6,653 nt of DNA from an uncultured Erysipelotrichaceae bacterium (GCA_946621045.1 CAMOOA010000071.1:1-6653), one strand, 5' to 3'; shown: positions 1 to 5,925, counted from the stretch's first letter. The notes: generated by a model not told the origin, from the letters alone. Numbers and translations are program-made.

Positions 1-443
1 ACTTTGTCGTTACCGGATGCGGAACCGGCGAAGGCGCAATGCTGGCGCTGAACTCGTTCCCGGGTGTGATCTGCGGTCATGTTGCGACCACTCTGGATGC
101 GTATACCTTCGCACAGATCAACGACGGAAATGCCATTTCCATCCCGTTTGCGCTTGGCTTCGGCTGGGGCGGAGACTTACATCTCGAATATATTTTTGAA
201 AAATTATTCAGCGAACCGTTCGGCGGCGGCTATCCGAAAGAACGCGCCGTACCGGAACAGCGCAACAAGAAGATTCTCGATGACGTCCGTGCAAAGGCAT
301 TCCGTCCGCTGGCGGATATCCTGAAGGATCTTGACCCGGAACTGGTAAAGGGAGCACTTGCCGGCGAACATTTCGATGAATACTTCTTCCGCGACTGCAA
401 GGATCCTGCAATTGCGGAACTCGTCCGTGAACTGAAGAAGTAA
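1..443 (+). CDS. RpiB/LacA/LacB-family sugar-phosphate isomerase, C-terminal part (5' end outside window)
   Basis: The reading frame is open from the window edge (first full codon at 3) to TAA at 441-443, giving 146 visible residues. Near the visible start it reads GCGTGEGAMLALNSFPGVICG. This matches the RpiB/LacA/LacB signature in which the Cys of C-G-T-G acts in the 1,2-proton transfer of aldose-ketose phosphate isomerisation and the following helix leads to N-x-x-P-G. Further on, D-A-Y-x-x-A-x-x-x-N-D-x-N is in the position of the family's D...A...H-N-x-A-N segment, and ALGFGWGG follows like the family's L-G-A-R turn. After the core there is a tail of roughly 80 residues rich in charged helices, longer than in classical RpiB (about 150 residues in total), so this belongs to a longer subfamily. 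It is probably a soluble cytoplasmic sugar-phosphate isomerase; the sugar is unknown. It converges on the downstream - strand operon and is not obviously part of it. The family call is firm; substrate and gene name are not. Confidence 0.82.
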   Translation, partial: FVVTGCGTGEGAMLALNSFPGVICGHVATTLDAYTFAQINDGNAISIPFALGFGWGGDLHLEYIFEKLFSEPFGGGYPKERAVPEQRNKKILDDVRAKAFRPLADILKDLDPELVKGALAGEHFDEYFFRDCKDPAIAELVRELKK

Positions 444-463
444 TCGGCACAAAGTCATTATCA

Positions 464-510
464 TAAGCAAAGAAAAACGGCAGACCGCAATGATCTGCCG
501 TTTTTGCTTA
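464..510. terminator. Bidirectional rho-independent terminator between convergent genes
   Basis: The arms at 473-484 (AAAAACGGCAGA) and 494-505 (TCTGCCGTTTTT) are perfectly complementary over 12 bp around a 9-nt loop. The stem ends in a T run on the + strand and, by symmetry, on the - strand. An outer pair TAAGC (464-468) / GCTTA (506-510) can extend it across a 4-nt bulge. It lies about 30 bp beyond the isomerase stop on the + strand and about 33 bp beyond the GcvT-like stop on the - strand, so it can end both convergent transcripts. Confidence 0.9.
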
Positions 511-537
511 ACGTCATGCATCAGAGGGGAAGAATGA

Positions 538-1569
538 CTATTTCAGCCAGTTTTTCTCAGTGATCACACACTCATAACCGTGGATCTTCAGATGATCTCC
601 GATATGCAGTTTGTCTTTCTTTGCAAGGATGTACCCGTTGTTCACATTCTTCACATAGGAGTATACTAGCTTGGAAACACGGCCGACTTCCTCTTCCTCG
701 CCGTCGATGAAGACCGGCTCGCCCGGTCCGCCGTACTGCTTGGCACGGATATAGAAATCCTGATTATCATCGCAGACTTCAAAACCGACCATTTCACGTT
801 CCGGTCCGTTCTCCTTTATTTTGAGAAGAGCTTCTTTTCCGATGAACTCCTTGTCCCAGTTGATGTTCTTATCAAGACCGACTTCAAACGGATTGGTGCG
901 GTTGAGGTCGCGCATGTAGTAGAATCCGGCTTCGGTCGGGAGTGTCCAGGCGAACACCTGGAACTCGGTGATTTCTTTTCCTCCGGCTTCTCTGACAGCA
1001 AGGTCGATAGCATCCTGCACATCGTCCGCATCATCGGCTGCACAGTAGACCTCATAGCCGAATTTCTCACCGGTAAATCCGCCGCGGTTGATCAGAACCT
1101 CTTTTCCGGCAACGGTATCGGGGCGGTGACGGAAGAATTTCAGATCTTCGACACCGTTTGCGGCAATTGCATTAAGAACGTCTTTCGACTTCGGTCCCTG
1201 AACGGAGAACATATGCCAGTCCTCTGTCACTTCGCAGGTGTCAATGTCAAATCCGTCGGAATGGAAGTAGAACCAGTCATCGATCTTGGTGGCGTACAGG
1301 GTGGATACCCAGTATTTTTCTTCTTCAAGACGCATTACAACGACATCATCAACAATCTCACCTTCCTCGTTCAGAATCGTCGTATAGCGGTCCCGTCCGA
1401 CTTCAAGCGAGGCAATGTTGTTGGGACACATGTAATCCAGGAAGCGGCCTGCGTCCGGTCCGCTGACTTCCATCAGCTGATGTGTGAACAGATAGTAGCC
1501 GACACACTCTCTGACAGCCATATGTTCGGAACGTTTCCATTCATCATCTATAAATATGTTTTTATACAT
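538..1569 (-). CDS. GcvT-family folate-dependent methyl/aminomethyltransferase
   Basis: The protein has 343 residues, close to glycine-cleavage T-protein size. GcvT/DmdA-family features occur in order. EVSGPDAGRFLDYM (34-47) is the early substrate/folate-pocket strand-helix. ILNEEGEIVDDVVVMR (65-80) carries the Asp-Asp at 74-75, in the place of the conserved T-protein Asp that binds THF. FSVQGPKSKDVL (121-132) is the second typical G-P motif. NRGGFTGEKFGYEVY (161-175) corresponds to the R-x-G-Y-T-G-E-x-G-x-E signature. LPTEAGFYYMRDLNRTNPFEVGLD (210-233) followed by FIGKEAL (242-248) matches the R-x-E-A-G-L...P-x-E-x-x-L...F-I-G-K-x-A-L block. The start at 1567-1569 has GGAGG 7 nt upstream, just after the preceding stop. 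No lipoyl protein, GcvP or lipoate gene is nearby. The neighbours instead are an SDR and an unknown cysteine-rich protein, with fchA and folD in the same window. It may therefore be a catabolic demethylase of the DmdA/LigM kind, or an aminomethyl donor enzyme, rather than glycine-cleavage GcvT. Family certain; substrate unknown. Confidence 0.85.
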   Translation of the reverse strand: MYKNIFIDDEWKRSEHMAVRECVGYYLFTHQLMEVSGPDAGRFLDYMCPNNIASLEVGRDRYTTILNEEGEIVDDVVVMRLEEEKYWVSTLYATKIDDWFYFHSDGFDIDTCEVTEDWHMFSVQGPKSKDVLNAIAANGVEDLKFFRHRPDTVAGKEVLINRGGFTGEKFGYEVYCAADDADDVQDAIDLAVREAGGKEITEFQVFAWTLPTEAGFYYMRDLNRTNPFEVGLDKNINWDKEFIGKEALLKIKENGPEREMVGFEVCDDNQDFYIRAKQYGGPGEPVFIDGEEEEVGRVSKLVYSYVKNVNNGYILAKKDKLHIGDHLKIHGYECVITEKNWLK

Positions 1570-1581
1570 GTCAGGTCCTCC

Positions 1582-2811
1582 TTACATGAATTTGTCGATC
1601 TTTTTGGCAATTTTGATGCGCATTTTGCCTTTGGGGGAATCTTCCTCCCAGACCGACCACTGTGCGTTTACAAGGGTCTTGACCATGCCCTGCCACATGT
1701 ACAGGTGCGCTTCGCAGAGCGCCTGTGTACCGGTAATCGCAAGATCTCCGCGGTTGATTACATAGATTACTTCATCCTTGTTGAAGGCTTCGATCTCGTA
1801 GTGGCAGACAAGTGACTGCAGCAGCATCTCAATGACGCCGCCCAGCAGACGTCCGTCTTCGCCAACGGTATTCGGGACACCGAGCCATTCGCGGCAGGCA
1901 CGGATCGCATAGCGTTCGCCGAACATTGCCTTGCCGGCAGCTTCCAGCACGCATTTCTTGATCCACTCTGCATTTTCAGCCGTCGTATAGCCGAGCTTTG
2001 CGGCATTGTCGATCGCGGGCAAAAGATACAGGGATGCCGCAGTGGAGAGATTGACCATCTGGTTGGAGGAATCGGTCTCGGTATTTGTGCCGTTGACGAA
2101 GCGGTAGCCGCATTCCTCTCGGAACATCATGGGTTCTTCAACGGTGTCTTCCTCTTCGGTGTACTTCTTGTATTCGTCGGAAACGGCCGGACCGAAGGAC
2201 TGCCATAATTCATGCTCGGGAGCCGGATATTTTTCGCGGCTTTCCGCGATGATACGGCAGTGGCGGTCGCCGCATCCCTTGGCTTCGACCATCAGGTAAT
2301 CTAGTTTCTTGCCTTTTCTGTGACGGCTTTCCGTTGCATCTGCCTGTCCCTGCAGGGACATGGTGGTGGCCCGGCAGAGTTCCGATCCGCAGATGTCCCA
2401 GTCGCAGACATCAAGTTCCTTTTCACAGCGGTAGGTTCCGAAATCCTGGCAGCGGCCGCACATCAGAAGGGCATCATCACCCTTGTCGCCGATCAGAGCG
2501 CCGGGATAGGAACCGCACATGAACGGATGGATGCCGAAACCGTCGTCGCCCGGATAGTTGATGCCGGTGTAATACAGTCTTCCGTAGGCTTCCTTGCACA
2601 TTTCGGAAGCACGTGTCGCATAATCAGGAATAATGATGCGGTATGCCTGGGCAACTGCGGCGCTGAGCACAGCCTCAAATCTCGATGCATAGTGCAGCGC
2701 GTCCTGGTAGGACATCAGTTTGTTCCAGGGGGACTGCACGGCGTTGTATTGTGTAAATCCGGCTTCATTGCCGGAATCGGCAGGAATTCTGCCGTCAATT
2801 TTCTTTGTCAT
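1582..2811 (-). CDS. Cysteine-rich protein of unknown function with two degenerate repeat units
   Basis: The protein has 409 residues, no signal peptide and no membrane segment, and I do not recognise it by name. It has 15 cysteines. Six lie between residues 118 and 146 (C118, C121, C129, C136, C141, C146) and two in a C-G-D-R-H-C segment (180-185), suggesting metal, Fe-S or thiol chemistry. The chain looks like two related halves. Residues 140-190 (GSELCRATTMSLQG, then V175 to R186-I187) line up with 359-404 (GTQALCEAHLYMWQG, then V387 to R398-I399) at equal V-to-RI spacing, but the second copy lacks the two cysteines. The pattern of an upstream cysteine, L-C, then G-x-G-D-x-x-C-x-x recalls V4R-like and L-2-amino-thiazoline-4-carboxylate hydrolase-like domains. 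That is a weak analogy from memory. Start ATG at 2809-2811 has GAGGT 8 nt upstream, overlapping the SDR stop. TAA at 1582-1584 sits directly against the next gene's binding site. It is the middle gene of the operon, so it probably acts in the same pathway as the SDR and the GcvT-like enzyme. Confidence 0.8.
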   Translation of the reverse strand: MTKKIDGRIPADSGNEAGFTQYNAVQSPWNKLMSYQDALHYASRFEAVLSAAVAQAYRIIIPDYATRASEMCKEAYGRLYYTGINYPGDDGFGIHPFMCGSYPGALIGDKGDDALLMCGRCQDFGTYRCEKELDVCDWDICGSELCRATTMSLQGQADATESRHRKGKKLDYLMVEAKGCGDRHCRIIAESREKYPAPEHELWQSFGPAVSDEYKKYTEEEDTVEEPMMFREECGYRFVNGTNTETDSSNQMVNLSTAASLYLLPAIDNAAKLGYTTAENAEWIKKCVLEAAGKAMFGERYAIRACREWLGVPNTVGEDGRLLGGVIEMLLQSLVCHYEIEAFNKDEVIYVINRGDLAITGTQALCEAHLYMWQGMVKTLVNAQWSVWEEDSPKGKMRIKIAKKIDKFM

Positions 2812-2822
2812 TGTCCGTTACC

Positions 2823-3728
2823 TCAATTCTCTTCCGGATAGGCATCGATCTGCGGCTGGTACTTCACGATGTTGTGGGATGCGCCGCCGTCGGCCATGAT
2901 CGTTTCGCCGGTAATGCCGTCGCCCATCGGCGTGCAGAGTGCATAGGCGATGATGCCGACCTGGTCGACCGGAAGCTGGCCGTCTACAGACCAGACCATC
3001 AGCTCATCATAGAATTCATCCTGCTGTTCTTCAGTGATGTGTTCGCTGGCAAGATTTCCTGCCGCGCCGGGAGTGACCATTCCGCCCGGAGCTACCGCAT
3101 TGACCATGATGCCGTAGCGCTTGAGCTCCTTTGCGGACTCGGTCGCAAGACCCATGACAGCTGCCTTGCTGGAAGCGTAATGCGGATAGCCTCCGAATAC
3201 CGGATAGGGCACGATCGGGCTGTTCGAGGAGATCAGGACGATTTTGCCCGGTATCTCATGTTCCTTCATGTATTTGCTGACATGTTTGACACCGAAGAAA
3301 GCGCCGTAAACATTCGTCTCAAAAATAAGTGCGAGATCTTCTTTCGGAAGGTCATAGACCTTTGCATAATTCCAGATCGCTGCACTGTTGACGAAGATGT
3401 CCAGAGAGCCGTATCTGTCTGCGGTGAACGCAACCAGTTTTTCGACTTCTTCTTCATTTCTTACGTCGGTGAAGCAGAATGATACGCTCTCGCCGAAGCC
3501 CTGTTCCGCAAACAGCGGCATTGCGGCTTTCTCCTCGATGCGGGAATTTGACGCGACGACGACGTTAGCGCCGCCCTGAAGCAGGCGGAGCGCGATATCA
3601 AAACCAAGACCGGATGTTCCGCCGGTCACGAGCGCCGTTTTGCCTTTTACGGAAAACATGTCCGCAAACGGACGGGCAGCGGCGATATAACCCTCAAGCA
3701 TTTTCTTGTCGGCAGGTGTGAAAGCCAT
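2823..3728 (-). CDS. Short-chain dehydrogenase/reductase (classical SDR), first gene of the - strand operon
   Basis: A 301-residue cytoplasmic NAD(P)-dependent oxidoreductase acting on an alcohol/carbonyl pair. After a 27-residue N-terminal extension the Rossmann fold begins at KGKTALVTGGTSGLG, with TGxxxGxG at 35-42. The acidic residue before the adenine site is in FTDVR (D88), NSAA at 114-117 replaces the usual NNAG, and the tetrad Asn is N139. The catalytic Ser is S168 (possibly S170), and Y184-x3-K188 is the active-site Tyr/Lys. VNAVAPGGMVTPGA (209-222) and the G-E-T-I-x-x-D-G-G segment (274-282) complete the fold. Strand 2 ends VVVASNSR with no Asp at the NAD-selecting position, which leans towards NADP(H); this is inference. 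Start ATG at 3726-3728 has GGAGG 4 nt upstream, slightly close. TGA at 2823-2825 is 11 bp before the next start and overlaps its binding site, so the genes are co-transcribed. It diverges from the PucR-type gene. Substrate unknown; a sugar, polyol or hydroxy acid would fit the isomerase nearby. Confidence 0.9.
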   Translation of the reverse strand: MAFTPADKKMLEGYIAAARPFADMFSVKGKTALVTGGTSGLGFDIALRLLQGGANVVVASNSRIEEKAAMPLFAEQGFGESVSFCFTDVRNEEEVEKLVAFTADRYGSLDIFVNSAAIWNYAKVYDLPKEDLALIFETNVYGAFFGVKHVSKYMKEHEIPGKIVLISSNSPIVPYPVFGGYPHYASSKAAVMGLATESAKELKRYGIMVNAVAPGGMVTPGAAGNLASEHITEEQQDEFYDELMVWSVDGQLPVDQVGIIAYALCTPMGDGITGETIMADGGASHNIVKYQPQIDAYPEEN

Positions 3729-3744
3729 ATGTCCTCCTGTGATC

Positions 3745-3757
3745 TTTCATCATGAAA
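3745..3757. promoter_or_regulatory. 13-bp perfect palindrome in the SDR operon leader
   Basis: TTTCATCATGAAA is two 6-bp arms around a central C. It lies between the SDR ribosome binding site (3733-3738) and the ATTC-N8-GAAT dyad at 3763-3778. It could be a protein-binding site or a weak leader hairpin. No known regulator is assigned. Confidence 0.35.
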
Positions 3758-3760
3758 AAG

Positions 3761-3780
3761 GTATTCCCGGGATTGAATAC
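3761..3780. promoter_or_regulatory. Putative operator upstream of the SDR operon (copy 1 of a shared dyad)
   Basis: GTATTCCCGGGATTGAATAC has perfect 6-bp arms (3761-3766 and 3775-3780) around 8 bp. Its core ATTCCCGGGA-N2-GAAT (3763-3778) matches 14 of 16 positions of the reverse complement of 5833-5848, upstream of another - strand gene. It lies 33-52 bp upstream of the SDR start, next to a - strand -10-like TACAAT (complement of 3787-3792), so it would cover the transcription start. It is also in the only intergenic space shared with the divergent PucR-type gene, the natural place for that regulator's operator. Confidence 0.5.
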
Positions 3781-3786
3781 AGCTTC

Positions 3787-3792
3787 ATTGTA
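3787..3792 (-). promoter_or_regulatory. Candidate -10 element of the SDR operon promoter
   Basis: The complement reads TACAAT (5 of 6 with TATAAT). No convincing -35 hexamer is present 16-18 bp further upstream, so activation or a weak promoter would be needed. A transcription start near 3780 would put the dyad at 3761-3780 at the beginning of the transcript. Confidence 0.3.
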
Positions 3793-3993
3793 AAAACAGG
3801 ACGGAAGATAAAATATGCTGAAAAAACAGGAAATTTCAGGGAGAAGTATACGCTTTTTGGCGGGCGGAACAGAGACAGGAAGGGAAAGTGTGTACGGAGA
3901 CAGTCCGGACCGCGGAATCCTGCCGGTATTTCGTCTGCCTTCCGGTATCCTGAATACCTACAAAATGACGGGCACTCCAAGACAGCTTTCCTG

Positions 3994-3999
3994 TATAAT
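3994..3999 (+). promoter_or_regulatory. Candidate -10 element of the PucR-type regulator gene
   Basis: A consensus TATAAT lies 22 bp before the ATG at 4022. The best -35 region is weak: nothing resembling TTGACA sits 16-18 bp upstream, and TGAC at 3966-3969 is too far. If used, transcription would start near 4006 with a very short leader carrying GGAG (4007-4010). Confidence 0.35.
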
Positions 4000-4021
4000 T
4001 TGTATTGGAGACAGAGCCGGA

Positions 4022-5551
4022 ATGAAGCTGAATGCTGATATTATCCATCATGAACTGAAAAAGAACTATACAGTTGAAATGTACGGTACAGGGACAAACC
4101 GCCTGGTTTTATCACGGCCGGAATTCTACATGGAAAACGAAGTGGAGTTTTTGACTGAGCATCTGTATCTTGCGACAGCGGACCATCTTCCGAAGCGTCC
4201 CCGCATTGGGAAAGATGCGGTTCTGGTCTGTATCGGAGAACATATCAATCTCAAGAATTACAGAAACCGGATCTGCCTGATCATCATCAAAAACAAAGCG
4301 GACTTCTTTAAGGTATACCAGTACCTGCAGGGAATTTTTGATTTCTATGATGAGTGGGAGCGGCAGCTTTACCAGGACCTGTTCAATGACGAAGAAGTTC
4401 AGCGCCTGGTATCGGATTCCGCAGCGGTTTTCCCGCATCCGCTGTTTGTGCTGGACAAGGGATTTCACTATATTGCCGCAAGTGATGATGACGCATCGAA
4501 TGAAGACTGGCAGCCGGGAGAGAACGGCGCTCTTCATACCGATGCGGTTGATAAATTTCTTTCGGCGTATGAACTGATGACAGAGAAGAAAGGCGCGATC
4601 CGATTTGATCTGCTCAATAAGAAAGTGCTGTGCGTCAATCTGTTCAATAAAAACGGAAATTATGAAGGCTGCCTCTGCATCGATCAGGATAACGGGTCAT
4701 TTGAAGGAGAAGGTGCGCTTGCAGAATATCTGGGGTCCATGCTGGAACTGGCGATCGCCAAAAACCCCGCAGTGATCAATGACGAACAGTCCTCCCTGCG
4801 GCAGGTCATGCGGACTCTGGTAGAGGAGATGCCTCTTTCCTATACGCAGCGCTGGGTATTGAATGCCGCAAACCGGAAGAATACCTATGTATGTGTCCTT
4901 ATGGAATATCAGACAACCCATTCACCGCTGCCGGTCTCCTATATCTGCGACAGTTTTGAAGAACTGTTTGAAGATTCCTTTGCGTTTCCGCTGGATCAGA
5001 TGATGACCGGGTTTGTTGATATCGGATCTCTGGGTGATAAAAAGAAGGACTACCGGGCAGGTCTGAACCGGAAACTGAAAGACTTCATCGCACGGATGCG
5101 GCTGAACGCGGGCATTTCCAACGAATTCAATGATCTCTTTGATATCCGGATTCATTACCTGCAGGCAAGATCCGCGCTTGAGAACGGAAAAATGATGAGT
5201 CCGGCCGGAAATCTGTTTTACTTCGCGAGCTATGCGCTCACGGAAATGATCATTAATTCGCTCGGCGGACTGCCGTCTGAAGCCTATTATCCAAGCGGTC
5301 TGAAGAATGTTCTCGAACATGACAGAACCTCGGGTGTTTCCTACCTTGAAACGCTGAAGGTGTTTCTTGAAGAGAATATGTCTTACACCGCGGCGGCGCA
5401 GAAGCTGTTTATCCACCGTTCCACACTGATCGACCGGATTGCGCGGATCGAGCGGGAGCTTCATGTCAATCTGCAGGATTCGGATCAGAGACTGCAGCTG
5501 GAGATCCTGCTGAAGGCGATCGATATCGAACAAATGGTCAGAATGCAGTAA
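4022..5551 (+). CDS. PucR-type transcriptional regulator
   Basis: From the ATG at 4022 the protein has 509 residues; it is a cytoplasmic DNA-binding regulator. The C-terminal block (about residues 441-500) reads YLETLKVFLEENMSYTAAAQ followed by KLFIHRSTLIDRIARIERE. This is the PucR C-terminal helix-turn-helix pattern with its L-F-I-H-R-x-T-L recognition helix. Residues 1-120 (MKLNADIIHHELKK...) resemble the N-terminal ligand/sensor region of PucR-like proteins, and the middle 300 residues look like a GAF-like or GGDEF-like linker region. Family members act near their own gene, often as activators of catabolic operons answering a small metabolite. The frame is open back to an ATG at 3815, which would add 69 residues. 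I prefer 4022 because a TATAAT (3994-3999) lies inside that extension, the extension looks non-coding, and MKLNADII is a typical family start. GGAG at 4007-4010 is 11 nt away, so the site is modest. The gene diverges from the SDR operon and probably regulates it. Confidence 0.82.
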   Translation: MKLNADIIHHELKKNYTVEMYGTGTNRLVLSRPEFYMENEVEFLTEHLYLATADHLPKRPRIGKDAVLVCIGEHINLKNYRNRICLIIIKNKADFFKVYQYLQGIFDFYDEWERQLYQDLFNDEEVQRLVSDSAAVFPHPLFVLDKGFHYIAASDDDASNEDWQPGENGALHTDAVDKFLSAYELMTEKKGAIRFDLLNKKVLCVNLFNKNGNYEGCLCIDQDNGSFEGEGALAEYLGSMLELAIAKNPAVINDEQSSLRQVMRTLVEEMPLSYTQRWVLNAANRKNTYVCVLMEYQTTHSPLPVSYICDSFEELFEDSFAFPLDQMMTGFVDIGSLGDKKKDYRAGLNRKLKDFIARMRLNAGISNEFNDLFDIRIHYLQARSALENGKMMSPAGNLFYFASYALTEMIINSLGGLPSEAYYPSGLKNVLEHDRTSGVSYLETLKVFLEENMSYTAAAQKLFIHRSTLIDRIARIERELHVNLQDSDQRLQLEILLKAIDIEQMVRMQ

Positions 5552-5578
5552 AAAACAGATGCCGCGGCATCTGTTTTT
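5551..5578. terminator. Bidirectional rho-independent terminator, perfect 28-bp palindrome
   Basis: The segment is fully self-complementary: AAAAACAGATGCCG followed by its exact reverse complement, ending in TTTTT. The central GCCGCGGC would open to form the loop. Its first A is the last base of the regulator's TAA stop (5549-5551). It lies 10 bp beyond the stop of the convergent 71-residue gene, so it can end both transcripts. Confidence 0.92.
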
Positions 5579-5587
5579 CTGAGATTC

Positions 5588-5803
5588 TTATTTTGAGCAG
5601 GCTTTGAGATCAGCGTCGATCTCTTCCGCGTGCACAGCCACTTCTGCTGATTCCGGATAGCTGAGCAGTTTGCGGTAGGTGAGACCGCCGACGAGCTTCA
5701 TACGCGGATCCTTTGTGGAACCCGGCGCCCACTTCTCCATAACTGCCTTGCCCTCCGGTGAACGCATGATGTCTCTGATTTTGGAATCGAGTGATAATGC
5801 CAT
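5588..5803 (-). CDS. Small helical protein, 71 residues, unknown function
   Basis: The start ATG at 5801-5803 has AGGAGG 7 nt upstream, an excellent site, and TAA is at 5588-5590 just before a terminator. The gene is therefore very likely real despite its size. It is soluble, with no signal peptide or membrane segment. The sequence reads as two short helical units: LDSKIRDIMRSPEGKAVMEKW (residues 5-25), then a P-G turn, then MKLVGGLTYRKLLSYPE (35-51) and an acidic tail. The pattern L-D-x-x-x-x-D-I-M...P-E-x-K-A-V-x-E-K...P-G...G-L-T-x-x-x-L recalls a small DUF1858-like helical domain also seen attached to larger enzymes. I recall this only in general terms and would not name it. It is monocistronic, lies between the regulator and fchA, and shares a putative operator with the SDR operon, which ties it to the same function. 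Confidence 0.78.
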   Translation of the reverse strand: MALSLDSKIRDIMRSPEGKAVMEKWAPGSTKDPRMKLVGGLTYRKLLSYPESAEVAVHAEEIDADLKACSK

Positions 5804-5831
5804 GATATTTCCTCCTGAATTATAGTTTTAT

Positions 5832-5849
5832 GATTCCTTCCCGGGAATC
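5832..5849. promoter_or_regulatory. Putative operator upstream of the 71-residue gene (copy 2 of a shared dyad)
   Basis: GATTCCTTCCCGGGAATC has perfect 6-bp arms (5832-5837 and 5844-5849) around 6 bp. The inner ATTC...GAAT arms (5833-5836, 5845-5848) have the same 8-bp separation as copy 1 at 3763-3778, and the embedded CCCGGG is offset by the same 2 bp once reversed. It lies 29-46 bp upstream of the small gene's start. Confidence 0.5.
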
Positions 5850-5856
5850 CGCTTTG

Positions 5857-5862
5857 ATCATA
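5857..5862 (-). promoter_or_regulatory. Candidate -10 element of the 71-residue gene promoter
   Basis: The complement reads TATGAT (5 of 6 with TATAAT) and lies 7 bp upstream of the dyad at 5832-5849, the same layout as the SDR operon. A closer TATAAT (complement of 5819-5824) would start transcription inside the ribosome binding site and is less likely. No good -35 is visible for either. Confidence 0.3.
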
Positions 5863-5925
5863 GAGGAAATCTGCATATACAAATATCCGTGAAACGAATG
5901 AAAATAAAACCGGAAAACCATTAAT

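Noticed and set aside
45..75. Additional CCCGGG near 60-65 as a third operator copy
   Set aside because: It lies within the isomerase coding sequence and lacks the ATTC/GAAT arms; the CCCGGG near 6046 inside fchA fails in the same way.
204..521. 105-residue - strand frame over the isomerase end and terminator
   Set aside because: It would be translated through the terminator hairpin and opposite a conserved isomerase sequence; no binding site.
1126..1815. 229-residue + strand open frame
   Set aside because: It runs antisense across the junction of the GcvT-like and cysteine-rich genes. It has no ribosome binding site, and its protein lacks family features while the - strand frames carry clear ones.
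2320..3482. Two long + strand open frames (2320-2841 and 2805-3482)
   Set aside because: Both are antisense to the cysteine-rich protein and SDR genes and show no recognisable domain or translation start signal. Long antisense frames are common opposite GC-biased codons.
3815..4021. 69-codon N-terminal extension of the regulator
   Set aside because: It contains a TATAAT element and operator-like half-sites, and its protein sequence looks random. A GGAAG 7 nt before 3815 keeps it formally possible.
4922..5533. 203-residue - strand frame opposite the regulator's C-terminus
   Set aside because: It is the antisense shadow of the conserved PucR helix-turn-helix region, with no start signal.
5888..5902. 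Possible catabolite-response (CcpA) site TGAAACGAATGAAA
   Set aside because: The central CG is one base out of register with the cre consensus and the right half does not match.
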